Part shown: in pieces, positions 17,007 through 24,821 of the stretch
Position numbering within the stretch: the stretch's first letter is position 1
Layout: each line of letters starts with the position of its first letter
DNA from: Geodermatophilus nigrescens
Lineage (GTDB): Bacteria > Actinomycetota > Actinomycetes > Mycobacteriales > Geodermatophilaceae
Length of the DNA stretch: 64,000 nt
Assembly (NCBI RefSeq): GCF_900129495.1
Contig: NZ_FQVX01000001.1
Location: 310,001-374,000, forward strand
Direction of reading: 5' to 3'
The notes under the pieces: generated by a model
Told to the model about the DNA's origin: nothing
The model's database searches: none
Seen by the model: the letters and a program-made list of their open reading frames with translations, nothing else
Translations under genes and position numbers: made by a program

Positions 17007-17467
17007 GGACGCCGACGACCGCGATCTGGACGCGCCGCGCCCCCGCGGCACTGGCCGGCGCGGTGCTCGCCGCCGGCGTGCTGGCCGGCTGCGGTTCCGA
17101 CGACGGCGGCGCCGCCGCGCCGTCGTCGACCCCGGACGCCTCGCTCGGGCAGGTGACCGTCGCCGAGGACGGCGTCCAGGAGGTCACCATCCAGACGCCG
17201 GACGACTACGTCTTCGTGCCCGACACCTTCACCGTGGCGCCGGGGCGGGTGCGGTTGACCGTCGAGAGCACCGCCACCCAGGCCACGCACAACTTCCGCT
17301 TCACGCCCGGCCGGGGCCCCGAGGAGATCGCCGAGGAGATCCCGCTGCTCGCGGCGGGGGCCACCGAGACGATCGAGTTCGAGGTCGCCGCGCCCGGCGA
17401 GCACCCCTTCGAGTGCAGCTTCCACGTGCAGCTCGGCCAGGTCGGCGTCATGACCGTGCGCGGCTGA
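17003..17467 (+). CDS. Cupredoxin-like copper-binding lipoprotein
   Basis: A 154-residue secreted protein with signal peptide and lipobox (VLAGC, Cys near residue 31), an acidic Ser/Gly linker and a cupredoxin fold. Possible type-1 copper ligands are the His in TQATHNFRF and the Cys, His and Met in HPFECSFHVQLGQVGVM. It may carry electrons or bind copper at the membrane outer surface. The ATG overlaps the NUDIX stop (ATGA). No such gene is found here in the M. tuberculosis arrangement, so it looks like a lineage insertion in this operon. Confidence 0.82.
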   Translation: MRTPTTAIWTRRAPAALAGAVLAAGVLAGCGSDDGGAAAPSSTPDASLGQVTVAEDGVQEVTIQTPDDYVFVPDTFTVAPGRVRLTVESTATQATHNFRFTPGRGPEEIAEEIPLLAAGATETIEFEVAAPGEHPFECSFHVQLGQVGVMTVRG

Positions 17468-17470
17468 GCC

Positions 17471-18652
17471 ATGTCGCTGGTCGACCTGCTCCTCATCGCC
17501 CTCGCCCTGGTCTTCGCCTTCTCCGGGTTCCGCCAGGGGCTGGTGGTCTCCGCGACGTCGTTCCTCGGGTTCCTCGGCGGTGCGGTGCTCGGCGCCCAGC
17601 TCTCCGGCCCGGTGGCCGACCGGCTCGACAGCACGCCGGTCACCCGCGTGTTCGCCGCGCTGGTCGTGGTGCTCGCCGGGGCGCTGCTCGGGCAGGTGCT
17701 GGCGGGCGCGGTCGGCCGGGCCGTGCGGCGGCGGGTCACCTGGGAGCCGGCCGAGGTGCTCGACTCGGTGGCCGGCGCCGTCGTCTCGGCGGTGGCCGTG
17801 CTGCTGGTCGCGTGGATGGTGGCCAGCCCGCTGGCCACCGCGCCGTTCCCCCAGGTGGCCGGGCAGGTGCGCCAGTCGGCGCTGGTGCAGGCCGTGGACC
17901 GGGCGGTGCCCGACAGCGTGCGCTCGGTCTACGACTCGCTGCGCGAGGCCATCGACCGGCGCGGGCTGCCCGACGTGCTCGACCCGCTCACCCCGACCCA
18001 GGCCCGCGAGGTCGACGCGCCCGACCCGGCGCTGGCCGGCAGCCCGGTGGTCGGCCAGGTCAGCGGCTCGGTCGTGAAGATCAGCGGCATCGCGCCGTCG
18101 TGCTCGCGGCAGATCGACGGGTCGGGCTTCGTCTACGCGCCGGGCCGGGTGATGACCAACGCCCACGTGCTCGCCGGCGTCAGCGACCCGGTGGTCGAGG
18201 CGGAGGGCGAGGAGTACGAGGCGACCCCGGTGTACGTCGACGAGGAGGTCGACGTCGCCGTGCTCGCCGTCCCCGACCTGCCGCAGGTGCCGCTGGCCTT
18301 CGCCGCGGGCGTCTCGGACACCGGCGACGACGCGATCATCATGGGCTACCCCGGCGGCGGCCCGTTGTTCGTCGGCGCCGCCCGGGTGCGCGACCAGGGC
18401 CCGATCAGCGGCCCCGACTTCCGCAACACCCGGACGGTGCAGCGCGACGTCTACGCGCTGTTCGGCGACGTGCGCTCGGGTAACTCCGGCGGCCCGCTGT
18501 TCGACCCGGCCGGCCAGGTCATCGGCGTCGTGTTCGCCTCGGCGATCGACGACCCGACCACCGGCTACGCGCTCACCGCGCAGCAGGTCGCCCCGGCCGC
18601 GACGGCGGGTGCGGCGGCCACCGCGGCCGCCGACACCGGCCCCTGCGAGTGA
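17471..18652 (+). CDS. marP: MarP-like membrane serine protease (CvpA domain plus trypsin-like domain)
   Basis: A 393-residue protein. Four membrane helices (about 1-125) form a CvpA-like domain, followed by a periplasmic trypsin-like protease. The triad is visible: His232 in TNAHVL, Asp in EEVDVAVLAV, and Ser339 in SGNSGGP. In M. tuberculosis MarP (Rv3671c) is needed for acid and oxidative stress survival and processes envelope targets. The order nth, thioredoxin, NUDIX, protease is the same here, apart from the inserted cupredoxin gene. It converges with the hydrolase gene, with no gap. Confidence 0.93.
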   Translation: MSLVDLLLIALALVFAFSGFRQGLVVSATSFLGFLGGAVLGAQLSGPVADRLDSTPVTRVFAALVVVLAGALLGQVLAGAVGRAVRRRVTWEPAEVLDSVAGAVVSAVAVLLVAWMVASPLATAPFPQVAGQVRQSALVQAVDRAVPDSVRSVYDSLREAIDRRGLPDVLDPLTPTQAREVDAPDPALAGSPVVGQVSGSVVKISGIAPSCSRQIDGSGFVYAPGRVMTNAHVLAGVSDPVVEAEGEEYEATPVYVDEEVDVAVLAVPDLPQVPLAFAAGVSDTGDDAIIMGYPGGGPLFVGAARVRDQGPISGPDFRNTRTVQRDVYALFGDVRSGNSGGPLFDPAGQVIGVVFASAIDDPTTGYALTAQQVAPAATAGAAATAAADTGPCE

Positions 18653-19603
18653 CTAGCGCGCCCAGTCGCGGACCGCGCGGGTGACGTCGGCCGCCGCCTC
18701 CTCGGGCGGGAAGTGGCCGACGCCCGGCAGCTCCCGCCACTCGTAGGCGCCGGCCACGTACCGGCCCGAGCCGCGCGCGGTGCCCGGCAGCACCAGCGGG
18801 TCGGCCGACCCGTGCAGCTGCAGGGTCGGCGCGGTCACCGGCGCGGCCATCCGGCGGGCGTAGCGCAGACCGTCGGGGCGCACCTGGGAGCGGCCGGCCC
18901 AGCGGAAGTACTCCATCGACCCGTAGGCCGCCTGCGGGATGCGCGCCGCCGAGCGGTAGCGCTCGACGGCCTCGGCGAAGTCGGCGGTGTGCGTCCACCC
19001 GGGCCCCGCCCAGTTGCGCAGGAACTCCGCCACCGGGTCGTCGTCGGCGCGGGTGAGCCGCCGCTCGGGCAGCCGCGGCAGCTGGAAGCCGAGCACGTGC
19101 CGCAGCGCCCGCCGCTGGGCGCGGTCGCGCAGGCCCGCCCGCAGCAGCCGCGGGTGGGCCATCGAGACGACGACGAGCCGGCGCACCACCCGCGGGTGCA
19201 GCGCGGCCATCGTCCAGGCCACGAGCCCGCCCCAGTCGTGGCCGACGACGACGGCGTCCTTCTCGCCGAGCGCGCGCACCAGCGCCGCGACGTCGCCGGC
19301 CGCGGTGGGCAGGTCGTAGCCGCGCGGCGGTTTGTCGCTGGCGCCGTAGCCGCGCAGGTCGGGCGCGACGGCGCGGAAGCCGGCGTCGGCGAGGGCGGGT
19401 AGCTGCGCCCGCCAGGTCCACCAGAACTGCGGGAACCCGTGCAGCAGCAGGACCAGCGGGCCGGACCCCGCCTCGGCGAGGTGCAGCCGGACGCCGTTGG
19501 CCGAGGCGTCGCGGTGCAGCCAGGGGCCGGGCAGCAGGACGCTGGTGGCGTCGGGCCGCTCGTCGGCCGGGACGCCGCCCGGCCGCCCGCCGGCCGCGCT
19601 CAG
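18653..19603 (-). CDS. ephE: Alpha/beta hydrolase, epoxide-hydrolase-like (EphE-like), probable CTG start
   Basis: A protein of about 316 residues. HGFPQFWWTWR forms the oxyanion region, GHDWGG carries an Asp nucleophile as in epoxide hydrolases, LHGSADPLV holds a late acid, and GVGHFPPEE the catalytic His. Conserved N-terminal sequence (PGPWLHRDASANGVRLHL) extends to about 19530, yet no ATG, GTG or TTG exists in frame between 19280 and the upstream gene. The first plausible start is CTG at 19601-19603, overlapping the upstream TGA as CTGA. Its place between the MarP-like and holin-like genes matches ephE (Rv3670) in M. tuberculosis. Confidence 0.8.
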   Translation of the reverse strand: MSAAGGRPGGVPADERPDATSVLLPGPWLHRDASANGVRLHLAEAGSGPLVLLLHGFPQFWWTWRAQLPALADAGFRAVAPDLRGYGASDKPPRGYDLPTAAGDVAALVRALGEKDAVVVGHDWGGLVAWTMAALHPRVVRRLVVVSMAHPRLLRAGLRDRAQRRALRHVLGFQLPRLPERRLTRADDDPVAEFLRNWAGPGWTHTADFAEAVERYRSAARIPQAAYGSMEYFRWAGRSQVRPDGLRYARRMAAPVTAPTLQLHGSADPLVLPGTARGSGRYVAGAYEWRELPGVGHFPPEEAAADVTRAVRDWAR

Positions 19604-20112
19604 ACCAGGTAGGTGTCGGGGGAGCGCCGCTCGACGCGCCCGTTGCTGACCGTCGGCAGCGCGCGGCGGCGGGCGCCGGGCGCCTCGCGGTGCATGACGT
19701 CGGGCAGCTCGCGCAGCGACTCCATCGTCCGCTCGGGCTTGTCGATCTTCTTGAGCATCCGCAGCCCGATGAGCGCGGCCACCCCGGCGACGAGCAGCAG
19801 CCCGACGGTGACGATCAGGTAGGACACCCAGCGGGGCAGGCCCAGCCAGGTCAGGAACTCGGCGATGGTGACGAACAGGTAGATCCCGGCGAAGGCCAGG
19901 AGCACCCCGGCGGCGGCGAAGAGCCCGACGCTCACGCCGGCCTTCTTCGCCGAGCGGCCGATCTCCGACTTCGCCAGCTCGATCTCCGCGCGGATCAGCG
20001 TGGAGACGTCGGCCATGGCGCTCTGCACGAGCGCGCCCACCGAGGGGTCGTCGGCGGCGGCGGAGCCGGCATGCCGCCCGGCGGGCTGGGTGGACGACGC
20101 GCTGTGGGCCAC
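19600..20112 (-). CDS. Phage-holin-superfamily (DUF1469-like) membrane protein (Rv3669-like)
   Basis: A 170-residue protein. An amphipathic helix (ADVSTLIRAEIELAKSEI) precedes two membrane helices (about 62-85 and 95-118), followed by a basic cytoplasmic tail. This is the layout of Phage_holin_3_6/DUF1469 proteins, which are common in actinobacteria and have no proven lytic role. It sits at the Rv3669 position and is coupled to the hydrolase by CTGA. M. tuberculosis has a further protease gene (Rv3668c) before acs; it is absent here. Confidence 0.8.
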   Translation of the reverse strand: MAHSASSTQPAGRHAGSAAADDPSVGALVQSAMADVSTLIRAEIELAKSEIGRSAKKAGVSVGLFAAAGVLLAFAGIYLFVTIAEFLTWLGLPRWVSYLIVTVGLLLVAGVAALIGLRMLKKIDKPERTMESLRELPDVMHREAPGARRRALPTVSNGRVERRSPDTYLV

Positions 20113-20195
20113 GGGGGCTCCTCCCTGGTGGGGCTCGGCGGGCGGCCGCTCGCGACGGCTTGCGGGTGATCGTCCCCCATGATCGCCGGACGCGC

Positions 20196-20232
20196 GCCCC
20201 GGCCTCCCCTGATCGTGCGGGGAGGCCGGGGC
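20196..20232. terminator. Strong hairpin terminator downstream of acs
   Basis: A perfect 14-bp stem (20196-20209 with 20219-20232) closes a 9-nt loop. It begins 14 bp past the acs stop on the minus strand and lies in the spacer before the holin-like gene. Confidence 0.82.
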
Positions 20233-20246
20233 GGCGAGGTGCCCGC

Positions 20247-22199
20247 TCAGTCGTCGGAGCCGCTGCTCGCGGGGAGCTTCTCCTTGATCAGGTTCATGAC
20301 CGAGGAGTCGGTGAGCGTGGTGACGTCACCGAGCTCGCGGTTCTCCGCGACGTCGCGCAGCAGGCGCCGCATGATCTTCCCGGACCGCGTCTTGGGCAGC
20401 TCCTGGACGACCATGATCTGCCGCGGCTTGGCGATCGGGCCGATGTCCCGGGCGACGTGGTTGCGCAGCGTCTGCACGAGGTCCTCGCCGGAGTCCTCGG
20501 CCGACCCGCGCAGGATCACGAAGGCGACGATGCCCTGCCCGGTCGTCGGGTCCGACGCGCCGACGACGGCGGCCTCGGCCACGGTCGGGTGGCCCACCAG
20601 CGAGGACTCGACCTCGGTGGTCGAGATGCGGTGCCCCGAGACGTTCATGACGTCGTCGACCCGGCCGAGCAGCCAGATGTTGCCGTCGGCGTCCTTCTTG
20701 GCGCCGTCGCCGGCGAAGTAGACGTTCGTCCCGAACCGCGACCAGTAGGTGTCGACGTAGCGGTCGTCGTCGCCCCAGATGGTGCGCAGCATCGACGGCC
20801 ACGGCTCGGTGAGCACCAGCAGGCCGGTCGAGTCGTCGCCGAGCTCGTTGCCCTCGTCGTCGACGACCTTCGCGGAGATGCCGGGGAACGGGTGCTGCGC
20901 GGAGCCGGGGACGAGGTCGGTGACGCCGGGCAGCGGGGTGATCATGTGCGCGCCGGTCTCGGTCTGCCACCAGGTGTCCATGATCGGGCAGCGGCCGCCG
21001 CCGATGTTCTGGTGGTACCAGAGCCACGCCTCGGGGTTGATCGGCTCGCCGACCGAGCCCAGCAGGCGCAGCGAGGTCAGGTCGAAGCCGGCAGGGATGT
21101 CCTCGCCCCACTTCATGACCGTCCGGATCACCGTGGGGGCGGTGTAGAGGATCGTCACGCCGTACTTCTGGATCAGCTCGAACCAGCGGCCGCGGTGCGG
21201 CGTCTCCGGCGTCCCCTCGTACATCACCGACGTCGCCCGGTTGGCCAGCGGCCCGTAGACGATGTAGCTGTGGCCGGTGACCCAGCCGACGTCGGCGGCG
21301 GTCCAGTAGACGTCGGTGTCGGGCTTGAGGTCGAACGTCGCCCAGTGCGTGAACGCGACCTGGGTGAGGTAGCCGCCGGAGGTGTGCAGGATGCCCTTGG
21401 GCTTCGCCGTCGTGCCCGAGGTGTACATGATGTAGAGCGGGTGCTCGGCGTCGAACGCCTCGGGCGTGTGCCGCGGCGACTGCCGGTCGACGACGTCGTG
21501 CCACCACAGGTCGCGGCCCTCGGTCCACTCGACGTCCTGCTCGGTCCGCTTGACCACCAGCACGTTGCGGACGCCCGGGCTGCGGCCGACGGCGTCGTCG
21601 ACGGCGGGCTTGAGCGCGCTCGGCGCCCCGCGGCGGTAGCCGCCGTCGGCGGTGATGACCAGGACGGCGCCGGCGTCGTCGAGCCGGCTGGCCAGCGCGT
21701 CGGCGGAGAAGCCGCCGAAGACGACCATGTGCACGGCGCCGATGCGGGCGCAGGCCAGCATCGCGACGACCGTCTCGGGGATCATCGGCATGTAGATGGC
21801 GACGCGGTCACCGGCCTGCACGCCGAGCTCGAGCAGCGCGTTCGCGGCCCGGCAGACGTCCTCGGTGAGCTGGGCGTAGGTGAGCGTGCGGGTGTCGCCG
21901 GGCTCGCCCTCCCAGTGGTAGGCCACCTGGTCGCCGTGGCCGGCCTCCACGTGCCGGTCGAGGCAGTTGTAGGCGACGTTGAGCTTCCCGCCGACGAACC
22001 ACTTGGCGAACGGCGGCTTGCTCCAGTCGAGCACCTCGTCCCACTCCTGCGCCCAGCTCAGCCGGCGCGCCTGGGTCTCCCAGAAGGCCAGGCGGTCGCG
22101 GTCGGCCTCGGCGTACACGTCCGGGCCGACGTTCGCGGCGGCGGCCAGCTGCTGCGGCGCCGGGAAGCGGCGGCCCTCCGGCCCGGTCGACTCGCTCAC
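20247..22199 (-). CDS. acs: Acetyl-CoA synthetase (acetate--CoA ligase)
   Basis: A 650-residue full-length AMP-forming acetyl-CoA synthetase. The adenylation motif is YTSGTTAKPKG, the acetate-pocket region has DTWWQTETGAHMI, the hinge is near LLGRVDDVMNVSGHR, and the C-terminal catalytic Lys is in PKTRSGKIMRR, the usual site of regulatory acetylation. It turns acetate, ATP and CoA into acetyl-CoA in the cytosol. The GTG start at 22199 has GGAGGGAG upstream. A TACGGT -10-like box and a palindrome lie above it. It is linked to crp in the same block. Confidence 0.96.
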   Translation of the reverse strand: MSESTGPEGRRFPAPQQLAAAANVGPDVYAEADRDRLAFWETQARRLSWAQEWDEVLDWSKPPFAKWFVGGKLNVAYNCLDRHVEAGHGDQVAYHWEGEPGDTRTLTYAQLTEDVCRAANALLELGVQAGDRVAIYMPMIPETVVAMLACARIGAVHMVVFGGFSADALASRLDDAGAVLVITADGGYRRGAPSALKPAVDDAVGRSPGVRNVLVVKRTEQDVEWTEGRDLWWHDVVDRQSPRHTPEAFDAEHPLYIMYTSGTTAKPKGILHTSGGYLTQVAFTHWATFDLKPDTDVYWTAADVGWVTGHSYIVYGPLANRATSVMYEGTPETPHRGRWFELIQKYGVTILYTAPTVIRTVMKWGEDIPAGFDLTSLRLLGSVGEPINPEAWLWYHQNIGGGRCPIMDTWWQTETGAHMITPLPGVTDLVPGSAQHPFPGISAKVVDDEGNELGDDSTGLLVLTEPWPSMLRTIWGDDDRYVDTYWSRFGTNVYFAGDGAKKDADGNIWLLGRVDDVMNVSGHRISTTEVESSLVGHPTVAEAAVVGASDPTTGQGIVAFVILRGSAEDSGEDLVQTLRNHVARDIGPIAKPRQIMVVQELPKTRSGKIMRRLLRDVAENRELGDVTTLTDSSVMNLIKEKLPASSGSDD

Positions 22200-22246
22200 G
22201 TGGGGCTCCCTCCGTCTCGGGTCTGGTCCGCCGCCGGGAGGGCGGC

Positions 22247-22266
22247 GTGTGCCAGCACACACCGTA
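22247..22266 (-). promoter_or_regulatory. acs promoter region with a palindrome
   Basis: On the minus strand TACGGT (22266-22261) can serve as -10. Just downstream, GTGTGC-CA-GCACAC (22247-22260) has perfect 6-bp arms. The spacing is too short for a Crp site (N4 rather than N6 between TGTG-type halves). It may be an operator for another regulator. Confidence 0.35.
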
Positions 22267-22334
22267 GGGCCCCCGGGACCGCGCGGCGCGGCCCTGTGCG
22301 GCCGGGCTGTGGCGGTCTCGCGGACACTGGCCCG

Positions 22335-23039
22335 GTGGACGGCGGACCGCAGGCGGCGGTGGCGGCCCGGGTGCCCGGCGCGGCCGGCCTCGGCCTGCTC
22401 GCGCCACCCGCCGCGCGCCGGGTCCCGGCGGCCCTGCTGGCCGACCCCGGGTGGACGGCGGAGCGGGTGGCCGCGCTGGGCGCCCGGCACCGCAGCGCCG
22501 ACCGGCGGGCCCTCGCCACGGTGTGGTGGTACTCGGCGTCGGCGGTGCTGCTGACGCCGGTGGCCGCGGGCCTGGCCACCGGGCGCCCGCTGTCGGCGCG
22601 GCTGGCCGACACGACGCTGTACGAGGTCGGCGGCGTGCTGCTGGGCGGGGTGTCGTCGGCGCCGGCCGGGGACGACCCCGCCGGGGAGCTGCGCGCCTCG
22701 CTCGGGTCGGCGGTCGCGGCGGTGGCCGAGGCGGGCGGGATGCGGGAGCGGCCGCTGTGGGCGGTGGCCACCGACTCGCTGGCCGGCCGGCTGCTCGCCC
22801 TCGGCCGGGCGCTGGGCGACGTCGCGGCGGTGACCGCGCTGGCCGCGCCCGTCGCCGGCGCCGTCGGGCACCCGATGCCCGCGCCGCGGTACACCGACGT
22901 CGGCGGCACCCGGTTCGTGCGGCGGGCCTCCTGCTGCCTGCTGGTCCGGCTGCCCGGGCAGCCGATGTGCACCGCCTGCCCGGCCCGGGCCCCGGAGCAC
23001 CGCCGCCTGCTGCTGGAGGACGCCGCCGGCCTCTGGTGA
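22335..23039 (+). CDS. FhuF-like (2Fe-2S) protein
   Basis: A 234-residue protein with the C-terminal Cys pattern of ferric iron reductase FhuF: CC near residue 200, then CTAC about 13 residues on (CCLLVRLPGQPMCTACPAR), giving four Cys for a [2Fe-2S] cluster. The N-terminal part is Ala-rich with no other motif. FhuF proteins reduce ferric siderophores in the cytosol. The GTG start at 22335 lies at the end of the acs-divergent spacer. It converges with the QueA-like gene, 3 bp apart. No siderophore transporter is near. Confidence 0.82.
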   Translation: MDGGPQAAVAARVPGAAGLGLLAPPAARRVPAALLADPGWTAERVAALGARHRSADRRALATVWWYSASAVLLTPVAAGLATGRPLSARLADTTLYEVGGVLLGGVSSAPAGDDPAGELRASLGSAVAAVAEAGGMRERPLWAVATDSLAGRLLALGRALGDVAAVTALAAPVAGAVGHPMPAPRYTDVGGTRFVRRASCCLLVRLPGQPMCTACPARAPEHRRLLLEDAAGLW

Positions 23040-23042
23040 GGC

Positions 23043-24083
23043 TCAGGGCAGGAACAGCATCGAGTCGCCGAACTCGTGCCACAGGTACCCGCCCTCGGCC
23101 GCGGCGCGGTAGGCGCGGGCCACCAGGTCCCCGCCGGCCACCGACCGCAGCAGCTGCAGGTGGCTCGCCTCCGGCGCGTGCAGCCCGGTGAGCAGGCCGG
23201 TCACCGCGCGCGCCGGCCGCTCCGGGCCGAGGACGAGGTCGGTCCAGCCCTCGCCGGGGCGGGTCACGCCGTCCTCGCCGGTGACGGTCTCCAGCGCCCG
23301 GGTGACGGTGGTGCCGACGGCGACCACCCGCCGCCCGGCGTCCCGCGTCGCCGTCACCAGCCGGGCGGTGACCTCCGGGACGCGGTAGCGCTCGGGCGCC
23401 GACGGCTCGTACACCTCGGGGCTGGAGACGCCGGCGTGCAGCACCAGCGGGACCACCGGGACGCCGCGGGCCATCAGCCGGACGAGCAGCCGGTCCGTGA
23501 ACGGGCGCCCGGCGCTGGCGTTCTCCGCGCTGCCGGGCTCGGTGGCGTAGACGTTGCGGACGTCGGCGAGGGCCACCGGCGCCGTCAGGTACCCGTAGCG
23601 CACCGGCTCGCCGTGCCGCGCCAGGTACGCGGGCACCGCCACCGCGGGGGTCGCGTGCGCACGCCACAGCCGCTCGGGCGTCCCCGGGTCGGGGAAGCCC
23701 GCGCGCAGCACCAGGCGCACCCCGCCGGGCAGGTAGAGCGCGGTGCCGGGCTCCAGCCGCGTCTCGGGGCCGTCGTCGTCCGGGCGGCGCACCTCGACCA
23801 CCCACGAGCCGTCGTCGAGCGTCGTCGACACGTGCAGCGGCGTCGGCGAGCCGTCGGCGCGGCGGGCGGTCAGCCGGGCGGGCAGCGTCGCGGACGTGTT
23901 CACGACCAGCAGGTCGCCGGGCTCCAGCAGGTCGGGCAGGTCGCGGAAGCGGGCCGAGGTGAGGCTGCCGGGGCGGACGGCCAGCAGCCGCACGCCGTCG
24001 CGGGTCAGGCCCCGGCGCTCCGGCGGCCCGGTGGCCACCGAGCCCATCGGCACCGGTGCGTGCGACGCGGCCGCGGCGGTCAC
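23043..24083 (-). CDS. QueA-like S-adenosylmethionine:tRNA ribosyltransferase-isomerase family protein, divergent
   Basis: A 346-residue protein with the overall QueA layout: FRDLPDLLEPGDLLVVNTSATLPAR at the start, and VGTTVTRALE, GWTDLVLGP and HLQLLRSVAG later. The central motif normally reading GS-AAPTAGLHFT is GSAENASAGRPFT here, so the usual LHF is lost. QueA makes epoxyqueuosine in tRNA, but no other queuosine gene is in the window, and the altered core suggests a different or modified activity. GTGA overlap with the SDR gene upstream makes a two-gene unit. Confidence 0.82.
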   Translation of the reverse strand: MTAAAASHAPVPMGSVATGPPERRGLTRDGVRLLAVRPGSLTSARFRDLPDLLEPGDLLVVNTSATLPARLTARRADGSPTPLHVSTTLDDGSWVVEVRRPDDDGPETRLEPGTALYLPGGVRLVLRAGFPDPGTPERLWRAHATPAVAVPAYLARHGEPVRYGYLTAPVALADVRNVYATEPGSAENASAGRPFTDRLLVRLMARGVPVVPLVLHAGVSSPEVYEPSAPERYRVPEVTARLVTATRDAGRRVVAVGTTVTRALETVTGEDGVTRPGEGWTDLVLGPERPARAVTGLLTGLHAPEASHLQLLRSVAGGDLVARAYRAAAEGGYLWHEFGDSMLFLP

Positions 24084-24775
24084 GGCCGCGCCGCCGGCGT
24101 CAGGTCGGCCAGCCGTACCCGCGGGCCCGCGACGTCGCCGTCGAGCAGGTCCAGCAGCGCGGCCGCGACGTCGGCCGGATCGGCCAGATCGGCCGGGTCG
24201 GCGCCGGGATCGGCGGCGGCGTGCATGTCGGTGGCCATGTCGCCGGGGTCGACGGCGAGCACGCGCAGGCCGGGGTGCTCGACGGCGAGGACGGCGGTGA
24301 GCAGGTCCAGCGCGGCCTTGCCGGCGCCGTAGCCGCCCCAGCCCTCGTAGGCCTCGACGGCGGCGTCGCTGCTCACCGACACGACGGTGCCGCAGGCAGG
24401 CTCGAGGGCCGGCAGCGCGGCCTGCACCAGCGCGAGCGGGGCGACGGCGTTCACCCGCAGCACCTCCTCGAACGCGGCGGGCGGGAGGTCGGCGAGGCGC
24501 GGCAGCGGCGCCGGGCCGAGGGCGGAGGCGTTGAGCACCAGCAGGTCGAGCCGGTCGCCGGCGGCGCGGGCGAGGGCGGCGCGGTGGGCGGGGTCGGTGA
24601 TGTCGCCGGGCAGCGCGGTCACCAGGTCGCGGTGGGGGAGGGCGCCGACGGCGGCCGCGAGCCGGGCGGCGTCGCGGGCGTCGACGACGACGCGCGTGCC
24701 GCGGCGCGTCAGGGCGGCGGTGAGGGCCAGGCCGAGCCCGCGGGAGGCGCCGGTGACCAGGGCGGTGGGCGTCAT
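24080..24775 (-). CDS. Short-chain dehydrogenase/reductase
   Basis: A 231-residue SDR. The cofactor motif is TGASRGLG (TGxxxGxG), then LNASA (NAG-like), catalytic Ser in VVSVSSDAAV, and YGAGK (YxxxK). Basic residues after the second strand (DARDAARL) do not settle NADP versus NAD. The substrate is unknown. It is divergent from soxR, and its start lies 14 bp from the SoxR box, so it is probably a SoxR target together with the QueA-like gene. Confidence 0.87.
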   Translation of the reverse strand: MTPTALVTGASRGLGLALTAALTRRGTRVVVDARDAARLAAAVGALPHRDLVTALPGDITDPAHRAALARAAGDRLDLLVLNASALGPAPLPRLADLPPAAFEEVLRVNAVAPLALVQAALPALEPACGTVVSVSSDAAVEAYEGWGGYGAGKAALDLLTAVLAVEHPGLRVLAVDPGDMATDMHAAADPGADPADLADPADVAAALLDLLDGDVAGPRVRLADLTPAARP

Positions 24776-24788
24776 GGGGCTACGCTCT

Positions 24789-24810
24789 GACCTGAAGTCG
24801 ACTTGAGGTC
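24789..24810. promoter_or_regulatory. SoxR box between the SDR gene and soxR
   Basis: The 22-bp sequence GACCTGAAGTCGACTTGAGGTC is a near-perfect palindrome (one mismatched pair) closely resembling the known SoxR operator with CCTCAAGTTAACTTGAGG. It lies between the divergent soxR (24822) and SDR (24775) starts. Confidence 0.88.
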
Positions 24811-24821
24811 AAGGGGGCGCC

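Noticed and set aside
22247..22262. Crp site at acs
   Set aside because: Arms are too close (TGTGC-CA-GCACA) for the N6 spacing of Crp sites.
20160..22334. Plus-strand open frame continuous with the FhuF-like gene across the acs region
   Set aside because: The stretch is the shadow of acs. Only the part from GTG 22335 matches a protein family.
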